Assembly: GCA_903822435.1 (NCBI GenBank)
Contig: CAIJPE010000039.1
Location: forward strand, 1-64,000
DNA length: 64,000 bases
Source: an uncultured beta proteobacterium
GTDB taxonomy: Bacteria; Pseudomonadota; Gammaproteobacteria; Burkholderiales; Burkholderiaceae_C
Direction: 5' to 3'
A program made the translations under genes and the position numbers. Each line of letters begins with the position of its first letter. The stretch's first letter is position 1. Under the pieces are notes generated by a model. The model saw nothing but the letters and a program-made list of their open reading frames with translations. It was not told where the DNA came from and ran no database searches. Shown here piece by piece: positions 43,711 to 52,939 of this stretch.

Positions 43711-45879
43711 TCAGGCCTCAGCCGAAAGCGCCAGCAGGGCTTCAGGCGTCAGCGGCAAATGTCGCGCACGCAGGCCCAGGGCGTTGTCCAAGGCATTGGC
43801 GATGGCGGCGGCCGTCGGGCCCGCGGCGCACTCCCCGACGCCCAGCGGTGGCCGGTCGGGCTGCTGCATCAGCTCGACATGCACCGCGGCCGGTACCTCG
43901 TCGAAGCCCAGTATCGGGTAATCGGCCCAGCTGCCCAGCTGGACGCCCGCGGTGGTCCAGGGCACCGATTCCTTCAGTGTCCAGCTGGACGCCTGGATGA
44001 CACCGCCTTCGATCTGGTTGACCAACCCGTCCGGGTTGATGACCTCGCCGGCATCCACGGCCACCCACACCTCTTCCAGCACGATGCGGTCGGTGACCTC
44101 GATGTCCACGACCAGGGCGCAGTAGGCCCCGCTGTTCTTGTAGCGCGCCAGGGCCAGGCCTCGGCCGCGTGCGGCACCGGCCCTTCGCGCGGGTACGGGG
44201 GCCTCATGCCAACGCGAGGCGCGCGCAGCGGCCTGCAGCACCGCCGCGGCGCGTTCATCGGCCAGGTGGGCCAGGCGGAAAGCCAGCGCATCCTGGCCCG
44301 CCAGGGCGGCCAGTTCGTCCATGGCGCTCTCGATGGCGAAGACGTTGGCAAAGGCGCCCAGCGCGCGCAGCGCCGAACTGCGCAGCGGCGGGTTTCGCAC
44401 CAGGTGGTAGCCGATGTGCCGGGCCGGCAAGGCATAGATCGGCACCGCATTTCGCTGGCCCCCGCCGGCCGGCAGTGGAAAGTCGCGCAGCGGGGGCAGC
44501 GCTGCGCCGGGGTCGCGCAGGCGCGCGGCCAGGCAATTCAGGGCGGGCGCCAGGCCTGGCCGCTGCACATGCACCGGGCTCCAGGTCTCGTGCTGCCAAT
44601 GCGCGATGCGGCCCTGCCGGTCCAGCGCAGCCGCGATCCGCACCGACATGGCTGGGCCGACAGGCGACCAGCTCAGTTCATCTTCGCGTGACCACTGCAG
44701 CCGAACCGGCCGGCCGGCGGCGCGCGCCAGCAACGCGGCATCCACAGCGGCATCGTCGGCGCCGTTGTGGCCGTAGCAGCCGGCGCCGTCCGCGTGGGTC
44801 ACGGTGACATGCGCTGCATCGACGCCGAAGAAGGTGGCGAGCTCTCGGCGCAGCGGGTAGACGCCTTGCGTGTGCGTGCAGACGGTCAAGGTGTCGCCCG
44901 CCCACCGGGCGAGCGCGCAGGACGGACCGATGGAGGCGTGAGCGAGGTAGGGCTTCGAGTAGTCGGCCTCCAAGCGATGCGCGACGTCCGAGGCGGGGGG
45001 GTGGTCCCCCACGGCGTCGACCGTGGTGTCCTCGACGGCCAACCCGCGCAGCCAGGCCTGGGTCTGCAGGCTGCCCTGGGCCGCCTCGGCCAGGGTCTGC
45101 GGCGATTCCCACTGCAGGCCCGCGCGCAAGGCCGCGGCGGCGGCCACGGCCTGTTCTTCGCGCTCTGCCGCCACTGCGACATAGCGGCCTTCGATGCACA
45201 GTGCCCGCACGCCCGCCATCGCCAGCACCGACTGCCGAAGCACCGCGTCCGCCGGGCCCGGGCGGCACGCCAGCGAGGGTGGCCGCACCACTCGCCCGTG
45301 CAGCATGCCGGGCCATTCGATGTCGTGGATGAAGCCCGCGCCGGACAGCTTGCGCGGCAGGTCGGCTCTAGGCAGCGAGCGGCCGGCCACCCTGCGGGCG
45401 GCAGCCTGCTTCGCGGGCACGTCGCCGCGGGCGGCCTGGTCGAGATCGACCTGGGCGCACAACTCGCCATAACTGAATGTGGCCAGGCTGCCGTCCGCTG
45501 AAAAGCGGCCGTCGGCGACCCGCACGGCCTCGACGCCCACGCCCAGCCGCTGCGCCGCCGCTTGCGCGAACCGGTGCCGCACTTCGGCGCAGACCTGGCG
45601 CAGGGCCATGGCCCCCAGTTCGATGGAGAGGCTGCCGGCCGTGAGGCCCTGGTCCGGGCAGCGGGCCGTGTCGCCCAGGCTCAGGCGCAGGCGGGTCGGC
45701 GCGATGTCGAGTTCGTCGGCGGCGACCTGCAGCAGCGCGGTGGCTACCCCCTGGCCCAATTCGACCTTGCCGGCGTAGACCTCCACCGTGCCATCGGGCG
45801 CCATCCGCACCCACTGCGAGAGCCGCGGGTTGTTGGCCGTGTCGGCCAGCAGGCGGTTCAGCGGCGGGCTAGCGCTCAT
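43711..45879 (-). CDS. Molybdenum hydroxylase large subunit (IorB/NdhL-like)
   Basis: A 722-residue molybdopterin-binding subunit of the xanthine oxidase family, closest in pattern to isoquinoline 1-oxidoreductase and nicotinate dehydrogenase large subunits. Key parts are VELGQGVATALLQVAADEL (pterin contact), GFIHDIEWPGMLHGRVVRPP, SKPYLAHASIGPSCALA, and the active-site Glu in PPLGVGECAAGPTAAAIANAL near the C-terminus. It would hydroxylate a carbon next to ring nitrogen using water. No cytochrome subunit gene is adjacent, unlike some NicB/IorB-type systems. It overlaps the Fe-S subunit gene by four bases and is the last gene of the operon. Confidence 0.92.
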   Translation of the reverse strand: MSASPPLNRLLADTANNPRLSQWVRMAPDGTVEVYAGKVELGQGVATALLQVAADELDIAPTRLRLSLGDTARCPDQGLTAGSLSIELGAMALRQVCAEVRHRFAQAAAQRLGVGVEAVRVADGRFSADGSLATFSYGELCAQVDLDQAARGDVPAKQAAARRVAGRSLPRADLPRKLSGAGFIHDIEWPGMLHGRVVRPPSLACRPGPADAVLRQSVLAMAGVRALCIEGRYVAVAAEREEQAVAAAAALRAGLQWESPQTLAEAAQGSLQTQAWLRGLAVEDTTVDAVGDHPPASDVAHRLEADYSKPYLAHASIGPSCALARWAGDTLTVCTHTQGVYPLRRELATFFGVDAAHVTVTHADGAGCYGHNGADDAAVDAALLARAAGRPVRLQWSREDELSWSPVGPAMSVRIAAALDRQGRIAHWQHETWSPVHVQRPGLAPALNCLAARLRDPGAALPPLRDFPLPAGGGQRNAVPIYALPARHIGYHLVRNPPLRSSALRALGAFANVFAIESAMDELAALAGQDALAFRLAHLADERAAAVLQAAARASRWHEAPVPARRAGAARGRGLALARYKNSGAYCALVVDIEVTDRIVLEEVWVAVDAGEVINPDGLVNQIEGGVIQASSWTLKESVPWTTAGVQLGSWADYPILGFDEVPAAVHVELMQQPDRPPLGVGECAAGPTAAAIANALDNALGLRARHLPLTPEALLALSAEA

Positions 45880-46355
45880 GCGGCGGGCGCGGCCAGGTCG
45901 AGCGCCCTTCGCGCGGCCCGCACGATGCGCAGGTGCGCGCCGCAACGGCACAGGTGCCGCGCCAGCGCGGCTTGCAGGGCGGCTTCGCTCGGGGGTTCTG
46001 CCTCGGCTTTCAGGGCCGCCACCGACAGCATGATGCCGTTGATGCAGTAGCCGCATTGCGCCGCCTGCAGGTCGAGGAAAGCCTGCTGAACCGGGTGCGC
46101 GCATGCCGGGGTGCCCAAGCCTTCGATGGTCGTGACCTCATGCCCCTGGACGGACCACAAGGGCGTCTCGCAGCTGTTCACCGCGCGGCCATCCAGCAGC
46201 ACGGTGCAGCTTCCGCAGGCGCCCGCACCGCAGCCGAAGCGCGTGCCCTTGAGCTGCAGGTCGTTGCGCAGCACGTCGAGCAGCAGCGTGTCTTCGCTCA
46301 CGGTCGCCTGGACCGGGTTGCCATTGACGCGAAATCGGATCGGCGTCGCGCTCAT
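45876..46355 (-). CDS. Molybdenum hydroxylase small 2x[2Fe-2S] subunit
   Basis: A 159-residue electron-transfer subunit. The N-terminal plant-type ferredoxin has TRFGCGAGACGSCTVLLDGRAVNSC; the C-terminal helical domain has AAQCGYCINGIMLSVAAL and ARHLCRCGAHLRIVRAARRAL, giving the eight cysteines for two clusters. It passes electrons from the molybdenum centre. The gene lies 31 bp after the amidohydrolase and overlaps the large subunit. Confidence 0.95.
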   Translation of the reverse strand: MSATPIRFRVNGNPVQATVSEDTLLLDVLRNDLQLKGTRFGCGAGACGSCTVLLDGRAVNSCETPLWSVQGHEVTTIEGLGTPACAHPVQQAFLDLQAAQCGYCINGIMLSVAALKAEAEPPSEAALQAALARHLCRCGAHLRIVRAARRALDLAAPAA

Positions 46356-46386
46356 GGTGCCGCACCAACAGGGTCCGGGCCCATCC

Positions 46387-47529
46387 TCAGGTCTTGCCTG
46401 CCGCGCGGCGGCGGGAGATCTTCAGCAGCCGTGCAGCAGTGCCACCCAGGATGCGCTCGCGCTCGGCCTCGTCGATGCCGCGCAGCGCTTGCACGAAGCC
46501 CACCGGATCGTCCTCGCCCATGTCGTAAGGGTAGTCACTGCCCAGCATCACCTGCTTGGCGCCCACGCGCTCGATCAGGTTCTCGAGCAGGCCGGTGTCG
46601 AAGGTGATGGTGTCGTAGAAGAAGCGCTTGAGGTAGCTCGAGGGCTTCTTCTTCAGCACGGTACGGGCATCGGGACGCGCTTTCCAGCCGTGGTCCATGC
46701 GGGCGTGGTAATGGGCCAGGAAGCCGCCGCCGTGGGCCACGCAGAACTTCAGCCTGGGGTGGCGGTCGAGCACACCGCCAAAGATCAGGTGGCTGACAGC
46801 CAGCGTGGATTCCAGAGGGTTGCCGATGATGTTGTTGAAGTAGTGCTCGGTCATGCGGTCGCCCTGGGTGAAGCCCATGGGGTGCATGAACAGCACCACA
46901 TCGAGCTCCTGTGCCTTGGCGAAGAACCGATCGAGCTTCAGGCGCGGGTCGGCCAGGTCCAGGCCGTTGACGTTCGTGCCGATCTCCAGGCCGCGAAAGC
47001 CCAGCTTCCTGACGCAGCGTTCCAGCTCACGCACAGCCAGCTTGGGGTCCTGCAGCGGCACCGAACCCAGGCCGACGAAGCGATCCGGGTGGCCAGCGGC
47101 AATCTCGGCGATACGGTCGTTGATGCCGCGCGCCAGCTCCAGCCCGAACGAGGGGTCGGCGTAGTAGTAGTACTGCGCCGGTGCTGGCGAGATGGCCTGC
47201 ACGTCGATGCCCATGCGGTCCATGTCCTTCAGGCGCGTGGCCACGTCCGACAGCTTGGGGCCGCGGTCCTTCATCTGCTGCACATTGACCTGGCGCGTCA
47301 GTGGCGTGGCGTGGACGATGGAAGGTTCCTTCTCGAAGGGCTTGAGCACCGCGGCCTTGGCGCCCACCTCGTTGTTCTGGTAGTGGCAGTGGAAGTCCAC
47401 CCGCAGGCCGCGGCGGGCCGGCCGGGGCTTGGGGGCCACGGCCGGGCCGGTGTCCATGTGGACGATGTCGTCCTGGGCTGGGCCGTGGGTGCAGTGCTCG
47501 TGGCTGGCTGCCATGCAGTGGAAGAACAT
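46387..47529 (-). CDS. Amidohydrolase family 2 (ACMSD-like) enzyme
   Basis: A 380-residue TIM-barrel metal enzyme. The metal-binding start is VDFHCHYQN; later conserved residues appear in VVLFMHPMGFT, CVAHGGGFLAHYHARMDHG and MLGSDYPYDMG (Asp). This matches the ACMSD/2-hydroxy- or amino-muconate decarboxylase group, whose members decarboxylate or hydrolyse ring-cleavage or aromatic acids. The N-terminal 40 residues with HCMAASHEHCTH are unusual and His/Cys rich. In this operon it probably acts on a pathway intermediate formed after hydroxylation. Confidence 0.9.
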   Translation of the reverse strand: MFFHCMAASHEHCTHGPAQDDIVHMDTGPAVAPKPRPARRGLRVDFHCHYQNNEVGAKAAVLKPFEKEPSIVHATPLTRQVNVQQMKDRGPKLSDVATRLKDMDRMGIDVQAISPAPAQYYYYADPSFGLELARGINDRIAEIAAGHPDRFVGLGSVPLQDPKLAVRELERCVRKLGFRGLEIGTNVNGLDLADPRLKLDRFFAKAQELDVVLFMHPMGFTQGDRMTEHYFNNIIGNPLESTLAVSHLIFGGVLDRHPRLKFCVAHGGGFLAHYHARMDHGWKARPDARTVLKKKPSSYLKRFFYDTITFDTGLLENLIERVGAKQVMLGSDYPYDMGEDDPVGFVQALRGIDEAERERILGGTAARLLKISRRRAAGKT

Positions 47530-47566
47530 CGGGTCGCTCCGTTCGGGGGTGTGCGCCGCAAGGCCT

Positions 47567-49015
47567 TCAGGCCGTTGCCGGTGCAGGCGGGGGTGTCGGT
47601 GTCGGTGTCGGGGGCCGGCGGCGGTGCCATTCGGTGTCGCGCTGGAAGGCGTCTGCAGCTTTCAGCAGAGGGCTTTCTGCAAACGGCCGGGCGACCAGCT
47701 GGAAGGCCAGCGGCAATCCCGCCTGCGAAAAGCCGGTCGGCACGCTGATGGCAGGCAGACCCAGATAGTTGATGCCGCGGGTCGCGTGGGTGACGCGGCC
47801 GATGGCCTGCATCACCGCCGCGGCGTCGCCCTCGGTCGTGGCGGCGAGGGTCGGCGTCGTCACGGGCAAGGTCGGCAGGTGCACCACATCGCACCGGGCC
47901 AGGCACTGGTCCACCCAGCCCTGCGTGATCCGCGTGCGCAAGGCCAGCGCCTCCGCGTAGCGCACGGCCGGGTAGGCAAAGCCGGGATCGATGCGCCGAA
48001 GCACCTGCTCGGCATAGTCCTGCGGACGCCCCACCACCCAGCGCCCATGCAGCGCCGCCGCTTCCACACCCATCACCAGCTGTGCCAGGGCGTTGACCAG
48101 TGCCATGTCCGGCACGGCTACCGCCACCAGCGTGGCGCCGCGGCCGGTCAGCACATCCAGGCTTCCTTGCAAGGCGGCCGCCACCTCGGGGTCCAGATCG
48201 TCACGGTAGTAGGCCTGGGGCACGCCGATGCGCATACCGCGAAGGTCGCCGTCCAGGCCGGCTTCATAGTCTTCAGCGCGGCGCTGGGTGCACAGGCCGT
48301 CTTGTGCATTGGGGTGCGCCATGAGCGTCAGCAGGCGGGCGCAGTCGCGGGCACTTTGGGCCATGGGGCCCGGGCAGTCGAGCGAAGCCGACAGGGGCCA
48401 CACGCCAGCCACGCTGACCCGGCGCCAGGTGGGCTTCAGCCCTGTGATCCCGCACATCGCGGCGGGGTGGCGTATCGAGCCGCCCGTGTCGGTGCCCAGC
48501 GAACCGAACACCAACCGGGCCGCGACCGCGATGCCCGAGCCGCTGGACGAACCGCCACAGGCATAGGCCGCGTTCCAGGGGTTGAGCCCGTGGCCGTAGT
48601 GTCCGTTGAAGCCGGTGGGGCTGAGCGCAAATTCGGCCATGTGCAGCGACCCCAGGTTGACCTGGCCGGCGGTGTCCAGTTGCTGCAGGGCCCATGCCGT
48701 GCGTGGTGCGATGTGCCCGCGCAGGATCAGCGAGCCCGCATGGCATTCTTGGCCCGCCACGCCGAACAGGTCTTTGTGCGCCAGTGGCACGCCATGCAAA
48801 GGGCCCGTTGTCTGGCCCGAACAGGCCTGCTGCTCGTCGAGGGCAGCGGCACGTGCGAGCGCCTGCTCGGCATCGATGCGGAACACGGCGTTGAGCTGCC
48901 GGCCGGTGGTCTGCAGCCGCTGCAGGGCCCAGACGGTGGCTTCTCGCGCGCTGAGCTGCCGGCTGGCGATTGCATCGGCGACGCCGACCAGATCGAGCGA
49001 TTCCAGGCCGTTCAT
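47567..49015 (-). CDS. Amidase (amidase-signature family)
   Basis: A 482-residue amidase with Ser-Ser-Lys chemistry: Lys in PLAHKDLFGVAG (about 79), the signature CGGSSSGSGIAVAARLVFGSLGTDTGGSIRHPAAMCG (about 150-185) and cis-Ser pair. It resembles the AtzE/GatA-like group that works in nitrogen-heterocycle breakdown. The ATG at 49015 overlaps the small upstream gene (ATGA); the track start is 15 residues earlier. The C-terminal tail is Pro/Thr rich. It likely hydrolyses an amide intermediate of the pathway. Confidence 0.94.
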   Translation of the reverse strand: MNGLESLDLVGVADAIASRQLSAREATVWALQRLQTTGRQLNAVFRIDAEQALARAAALDEQQACSGQTTGPLHGVPLAHKDLFGVAGQECHAGSLILRGHIAPRTAWALQQLDTAGQVNLGSLHMAEFALSPTGFNGHYGHGLNPWNAAYACGGSSSGSGIAVAARLVFGSLGTDTGGSIRHPAAMCGITGLKPTWRRVSVAGVWPLSASLDCPGPMAQSARDCARLLTLMAHPNAQDGLCTQRRAEDYEAGLDGDLRGMRIGVPQAYYRDDLDPEVAAALQGSLDVLTGRGATLVAVAVPDMALVNALAQLVMGVEAAALHGRWVVGRPQDYAEQVLRRIDPGFAYPAVRYAEALALRTRITQGWVDQCLARCDVVHLPTLPVTTPTLAATTEGDAAAVMQAIGRVTHATRGINYLGLPAISVPTGFSQAGLPLAFQLVARPFAESPLLKAADAFQRDTEWHRRRPPTPTPTPPPAPATA

Positions 49016-49224
49016 CGCGCGCCGCCGGGCTCGGCATCGGCCGCCGCGTGCTGGTCGCACCAGGCGGCGAAGGCGGCCGCGTGGTCATCGGGCGTCAACT
49101 GCGTGGCCGCGTCGGCCACACGCTGCGCAGCCGCTGTGGCGGTGGCCATTGCGGCGGCCCTGCGGTCCGAGGGCCAGTCCAAGGGTTCGAGGTCCACCAG
49201 GGCCTGGGCTTGTGCGTGGGTCAT
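49012..49224 (-). CDS. Small amidase-associated protein (GatC/AtzG-like role)
   Basis: A 70-residue, Ala-rich, mostly helical protein encoded directly before the amidase and overlapping it by four bases. A GAAGGA ribosome site precedes its ATG. Some amidases of this family (AtzE) need a small GatC-like partner (AtzG, DUF4089); position, size and helical content fit that role, but sequence similarity is not strong enough to assign the family by eye. Confidence 0.65.
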   Translation of the reverse strand: MTHAQAQALVDLEPLDWPSDRRAAAMATATAAAQRVADAATQLTPDDHAAAFAAWCDQHAAADAEPGGAR

Positions 49225-49240
49225 GGTCCTTCTCGGCGGC

Positions 49241-49942
49241 TCAATGAATGCCGAGGAAACGTTCCAGCACGTCTTGCCGGGCCTTCAGTTCGTCCGGGGT
49301 GCCTTCCCAGACCACGCGGCCCGTTTCGAAGATGCACACACGGTCGGCCACCGCGAGCGCGCTGTACAGGTTCTGCTCGACCAGCAGCACGCCCAGACCT
49401 TCTTGTCGCAACGTGCCCAGGATGGCCTCCACCGCTTCCACCATCACCGGGGCCAACCCTTCGGTGGGTTCGTCCATCAGCACGATGCGCGGCCCCGTCA
49501 TCAGGGCGCGGCCGATGGCCAGCATCTGGCGTTCACCGCCCGACAGCTGGTTGCCGCGGTGGCCTTGGCGTTCCGCCAGGCGCGGGAAGGCCTCGAAGAC
49601 ACGCCGCACACTCCATGCGCCGGTCCGACCGCGGTCCAGCATCTGCAGGTGTTCCAGCACCGTGAGCGAAGCGAACAGGCGCCGCCCCTGCGGCACGTAG
49701 CCGATGCGGCGGTTGGCGATGCGGTTGGGGCGCAGGCCGACCAGTTGGGTGTCGTCGAGCTTGATGCTGCCGGCCGTGACCCGGGGCGACCCCAGGCCCA
49801 TGACCGCCCGCACCAGCGAGGTCTTGCCCATGCCGTTGCGCCCCAGCAGCGCCACGATCTCTCCTTCGCGCACGCGCATCGACACCTCGTTGAGCACGCG
49901 CGCTTCGCCATAGGCCGCGCAGACCCCGGCGATCTCAAGCAT
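49241..49942 (-). CDS. livF: Branched-chain-type ABC transporter ATPase LivF
   Basis: A 233-residue ATPase with Walker A LLGRNGMGKTSL, GYVPQGRRLFASLTVLEHL, signature QLSGGERQMLAIGRAL and Walker B IVLMDEPTEGLAP, all typical of LivF. The C-terminal tail ends in FLGIH. The ATG at 49942 overlaps livG by 8 bp. With LivG, LivH, LivM and the binding protein it forms a HAAT-family importer devoted to this catabolic operon. Confidence 0.95.
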   Translation of the reverse strand: MLEIAGVCAAYGEARVLNEVSMRVREGEIVALLGRNGMGKTSLVRAVMGLGSPRVTAGSIKLDDTQLVGLRPNRIANRRIGYVPQGRRLFASLTVLEHLQMLDRGRTGAWSVRRVFEAFPRLAERQGHRGNQLSGGERQMLAIGRALMTGPRIVLMDEPTEGLAPVMVEAVEAILGTLRQEGLGVLLVEQNLYSALAVADRVCIFETGRVVWEGTPDELKARQDVLERFLGIH

Positions 49943-50699
49943 GGCGCGGCCTTCCCAGGTAGATCGCCTGCACCTGTTCATTGCCGCGGATCTCGTCAGG
50001 GCGGCCTTCCAGCAGCACGGTGCCCTGCACCATGCAGACCACCCGGTCCACCAGGCCCAGGGCGAGGTCGATGTCGTGCTCGATGAGCACCAGCGCCAGG
50101 GTGCGCGGCAGGCCCCGGATCACCTCGGCCATCAGCACACGCTCTGCCGGCGAAAGGCCGGCCGCGGGCTCGTCCAGCAGCAGCAACCGCGGCTCACTGG
50201 TCAGTGACATGGCCAGTTCCAGTTGGCGCTGCTCGCCATACGAGATGTCCTTGACGGGCAAGTGGCGCTTGGCCAGCAACTGGCAGCGCGTGAGCGCGGA
50301 TTCCACCGTGTCGCGCTCGCTGCCTTGAGCACCGCCGTCGCGCCAGAAGGCGAAGCGGCTGCGCGCCGTGCCGCGTGCAGCCAGCAGCAGGTTGTCTTCC
50401 ACCGTCAGGCCGAAGAACAGGTTGGTGATCTGGAAGGTGCGGGCGATGCCGCGGTGGGCCCGCGCATCCGGCGTGGCGCGGGTGATGTCGGCGCCGTCGA
50501 ACAGCACGCTGCCGCTGGTGGCCGGCGTCAGTCCGGTGATCGCGTTGAACAGCGTGGTCTTGCCCGCGCCGTTGGGCCCGAGGATGGCCACGCGCTCGCC
50601 CGCCGCCAACTGCAGCGTGACGCCGTCGACGGCCTTCAGTGCGCCGAAGTGGATGCTGACGCCCTGCAGTTGCAGCAGCGGCGCGCCGGACGTGGACAT
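49935..50699 (-). CDS. livG: Branched-chain-type ABC transporter ATPase LivG
   Basis: A 254-residue ATPase with Walker A GPNGAGKTTLFNAITG, RGIARTFQITNLFFGLTVEDNLLLA, signature ISYGEQRQLELAMSL, Walker B LLLLDEPAAGLSP and LIEHDIDLALGLVDRV, typical of LivG. The ATG at 50699 starts 10 bp after the binding-protein stop; the track ORF extends 65 residues upstream into that gene without support. Confidence 0.95.
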   Translation of the reverse strand: MSTSGAPLLQLQGVSIHFGALKAVDGVTLQLAAGERVAILGPNGAGKTTLFNAITGLTPATSGSVLFDGADITRATPDARAHRGIARTFQITNLFFGLTVEDNLLLAARGTARSRFAFWRDGGAQGSERDTVESALTRCQLLAKRHLPVKDISYGEQRQLELAMSLTSEPRLLLLDEPAAGLSPAERVLMAEVIRGLPRTLALVLIEHDIDLALGLVDRVVCMVQGTVLLEGRPDEIRGNEQVQAIYLGRPRHA

Positions 50700-50709
50700 C
50701 GGCAGGGGC

Positions 50710-51969
50710 TCAGGTCTTCTTGATGCCCTGGAAGGTGCGCGAATACGAGGGCTGCTTGAGGTACTCCTCGGGCTTGTAGGTCCAGAACTGCGACACGCCC
50801 GGGTAGGTCTCGATGGGCTTGTTCCAGTAGGTGCCGTCACCGCGCTTGACGACGTCGCGGATGAACGCGTCGTAGATCGGGTTGCCGTAGTCATCCAGGT
50901 GCACCGGCCGGCCCAGCGGCGAGCCGGTGAGGGTGGTCTTGCGCACGGCTTCCAGGAACTTGGGGCGGTCCTCGATGTTGCCGTTGATGCTCTTGATGGC
51001 CTCGGCCAGCCACATCGCGGCCGAGTAGTGCGAGAAGCCGTAGATCGACGGCAGCTTCTTGAACGCGGCCTCGTACTCGGCCACGAACTTCTTGGTGGCG
51101 GGCGCGTCGTTGCCTTCTGCGAAGTGGGCGGCGCTGATGATGCCTTCGGCCTCGGCGCCCAGCGTGCGGATCACCGACTGGTCGGTGGCGTTCTGCGCGC
51201 CCAGCAGCCTGATCTTTCCCTTCACGCCGAAGCTGGACCATTGCTGGATGAACCGGGTGGCGTCGGCGCCGGTCTCCATCGCGAACACCGCATCGGGCGC
51301 TGCCGACTGGATCTGGGCGATGTAGGGGCTGAAGTCCTGCGTGTTCAGCGGGTTCCAGTGCTGCGCGACGATGGTGCCACCGAGTTCGGTGAACACCTGC
51401 GAGAAGCCGCCGCACTGTTCGTGGCCGAAGGTGTAGTCCTGCGAGATGGTGACGATCTTGCGCAGCCCCAGCTTCTTGAAGGCGTAGTCGGCCAGCGGGC
51501 GCGACATCTGGCTGGCGGTGTAGCCGGCCACGCGGATGACGTTGGGGATGCGCTTGCGCTGAGTGAGGTCGTCCGCGGCGATGACGGGTATGAAGTACGG
51601 GATGCCGTTGGTCTTGGCGTATTCGGCCACGGCCAGGCCGGTGTTGGCCAACAGGTCGCCCACGAGGAAGTCGACCTTGGTCTGCTCGGTCAGCTTGCGC
51701 GCCTTCTGCAGCGCGATGTCGGGGTTGGAGCCGTCGTCCTCGATGACGATCTCGACGGCCCGGTTGCCGGCCTTGCGGCCGACCTGGTCCCAGTAAAGGT
51801 TGAAGCCCTCGGCGATCTCCTTGCCGCCCGAGGCGACGACGCCGGTCAGCGGCGTCAGCAGGCCGATCCTGATCGGCCCCGTGCCCTGTGCACGCACACC
51901 CGTGAAGGTGCCGAAGGTGGCCAGGCCGCCGAGCGCGGTGGAAGACTTGACGAAGGTTCTGCGGTCCAT
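50710..51969 (-). CDS. Branched-chain-type ABC substrate-binding protein
   Basis: A 419-residue periplasmic receptor of the Leu/Ile/Val (amide/urea) family. The N-terminus MDRRTFVKSSTALGGLATFG resembles a Tat-like signal with only a partial twin-arginine motif. The mature fold starts GPIRIGLLTPLTG and includes VEIVIEDDGSNPDIALQKARKL. Family members bind amino acids, amides, urea or aromatic acids, so the ligand is probably the substrate of this operon. Confidence 0.94.
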   Translation of the reverse strand: MDRRTFVKSSTALGGLATFGTFTGVRAQGTGPIRIGLLTPLTGVVASGGKEIAEGFNLYWDQVGRKAGNRAVEIVIEDDGSNPDIALQKARKLTEQTKVDFLVGDLLANTGLAVAEYAKTNGIPYFIPVIAADDLTQRKRIPNVIRVAGYTASQMSRPLADYAFKKLGLRKIVTISQDYTFGHEQCGGFSQVFTELGGTIVAQHWNPLNTQDFSPYIAQIQSAAPDAVFAMETGADATRFIQQWSSFGVKGKIRLLGAQNATDQSVIRTLGAEAEGIISAAHFAEGNDAPATKKFVAEYEAAFKKLPSIYGFSHYSAAMWLAEAIKSINGNIEDRPKFLEAVRKTTLTGSPLGRPVHLDDYGNPIYDAFIRDVVKRGDGTYWNKPIETYPGVSQFWTYKPEEYLKQPSYSRTFQGIKKT

Positions 51970-51993
51970 GGGGTTCTCCGGGGAGTGGTGTGA

Positions 51994-52929
51994 TCAGGGT
52001 GCGCCCGAACGGCGCTTGGCGAGGTGGGCGCGGAGCTTGCCGAGGATCCCCTCGGGGGCGAAGATCATCGTCAGCACGAAGAGGGCGCCGAGCACCATCG
52101 ACCAGCGCTCGGTGAAGGACGAGGCCACGTTTTCCAGCGTGACGATGACGGCGGCACCCACCCATCCGCCGAACAAGGTGCCCACGCCGCCGACGATGAC
52201 CATCAGCAGGCCCTTGACCGACTGGGCCAGGGCCACGTTGGCCGGGCTGACGAAGCTGTTGAACCAGGCGTAGAGCACGCCGGCCAAGCCCGCCATCAGG
52301 CCCGAGAAGAGGAACCCCAGCAACAGGTGCTGCGTGGTGTTGTAGCCCAGGCTGCGCATGCGGGTTTCGCTCTCGCGGATGCCCTTCAGCGCCAGGCCGA
52401 AGGGCGAACGCACGAAGCGCCACATCAGGCCCGAGGCGGCCAGGCCGACGGCCAGCACGAACCAATAGAAGACCGCGGGGTCGGCCAGCAGCATCGGGCG
52501 TGCGTTGCCCCGCAGGCCGTTTTCGCCGCCGGTGACCGATGTCCAGCGCTGGCACACCCCCCAGACGATCATGCCCAGCGCCAGCGTCAGCAGCAGGAAG
52601 TACACGCCGCTGGTGCGCACGGCCAGTGCCGCGAATACCGCGGCCACCGCCAGCGCCGCCAACAGGCCCAGCGGCAACGCCAGCCAGGGGTTCCCGCCAG
52701 CCGTGGTGACGAAGTACATGACGACGTAGGCGGCGCTGCCGAAGATGGCGCCGTGGCACAGCGGCGTTCGCCCGGTGTAGCCGGCCAGCAGGTCGACCGA
52801 CATGGCCAGCAGCGCGTAGATCAGGGTCAGCGTCGCAAGGCTGGTCGAATAGCCCGGCAGCACGGCCGGCACCAGGGCCAGGGCACCCACCACGGCAGCC
52901 GTGGCGATGACTCGGTGTCGCTGGTTCAT
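51994..52929 (-). CDS. livM: Branched-chain-type ABC permease LivM
   Basis: A 311-residue permease with about nine helices. Typical features are YALLAMSVDLLAGYTGRTPLCHGAIFGSAAY, SVTGGENGLRG, the EAA-like loop FGLALKGIRESETRMRSLGYNT and GGVGTLFGGWVGAAVI, with the C-terminal FAPEGILGKLR. A GAGGG site precedes the ATG at 52929; a start seven residues earlier (52950) would overlap livH. Confidence 0.94.
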   Translation of the reverse strand: MNQRHRVIATAAVVGALALVPAVLPGYSTSLATLTLIYALLAMSVDLLAGYTGRTPLCHGAIFGSAAYVVMYFVTTAGGNPWLALPLGLLAALAVAAVFAALAVRTSGVYFLLLTLALGMIVWGVCQRWTSVTGGENGLRGNARPMLLADPAVFYWFVLAVGLAASGLMWRFVRSPFGLALKGIRESETRMRSLGYNTTQHLLLGFLFSGLMAGLAGVLYAWFNSFVSPANVALAQSVKGLLMVIVGGVGTLFGGWVGAAVIVTLENVASSFTERWSMVLGALFVLTMIFAPEGILGKLRAHLAKRRSGAP

Positions 52930-52939
52930 GCCGGGGCCC

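Noticed and set aside
47429-50086. 885-residue plus ORF
   Set aside because: Reverse-frame shadow of the amidase, the small protein and livF genes; no domain or ribosome site.
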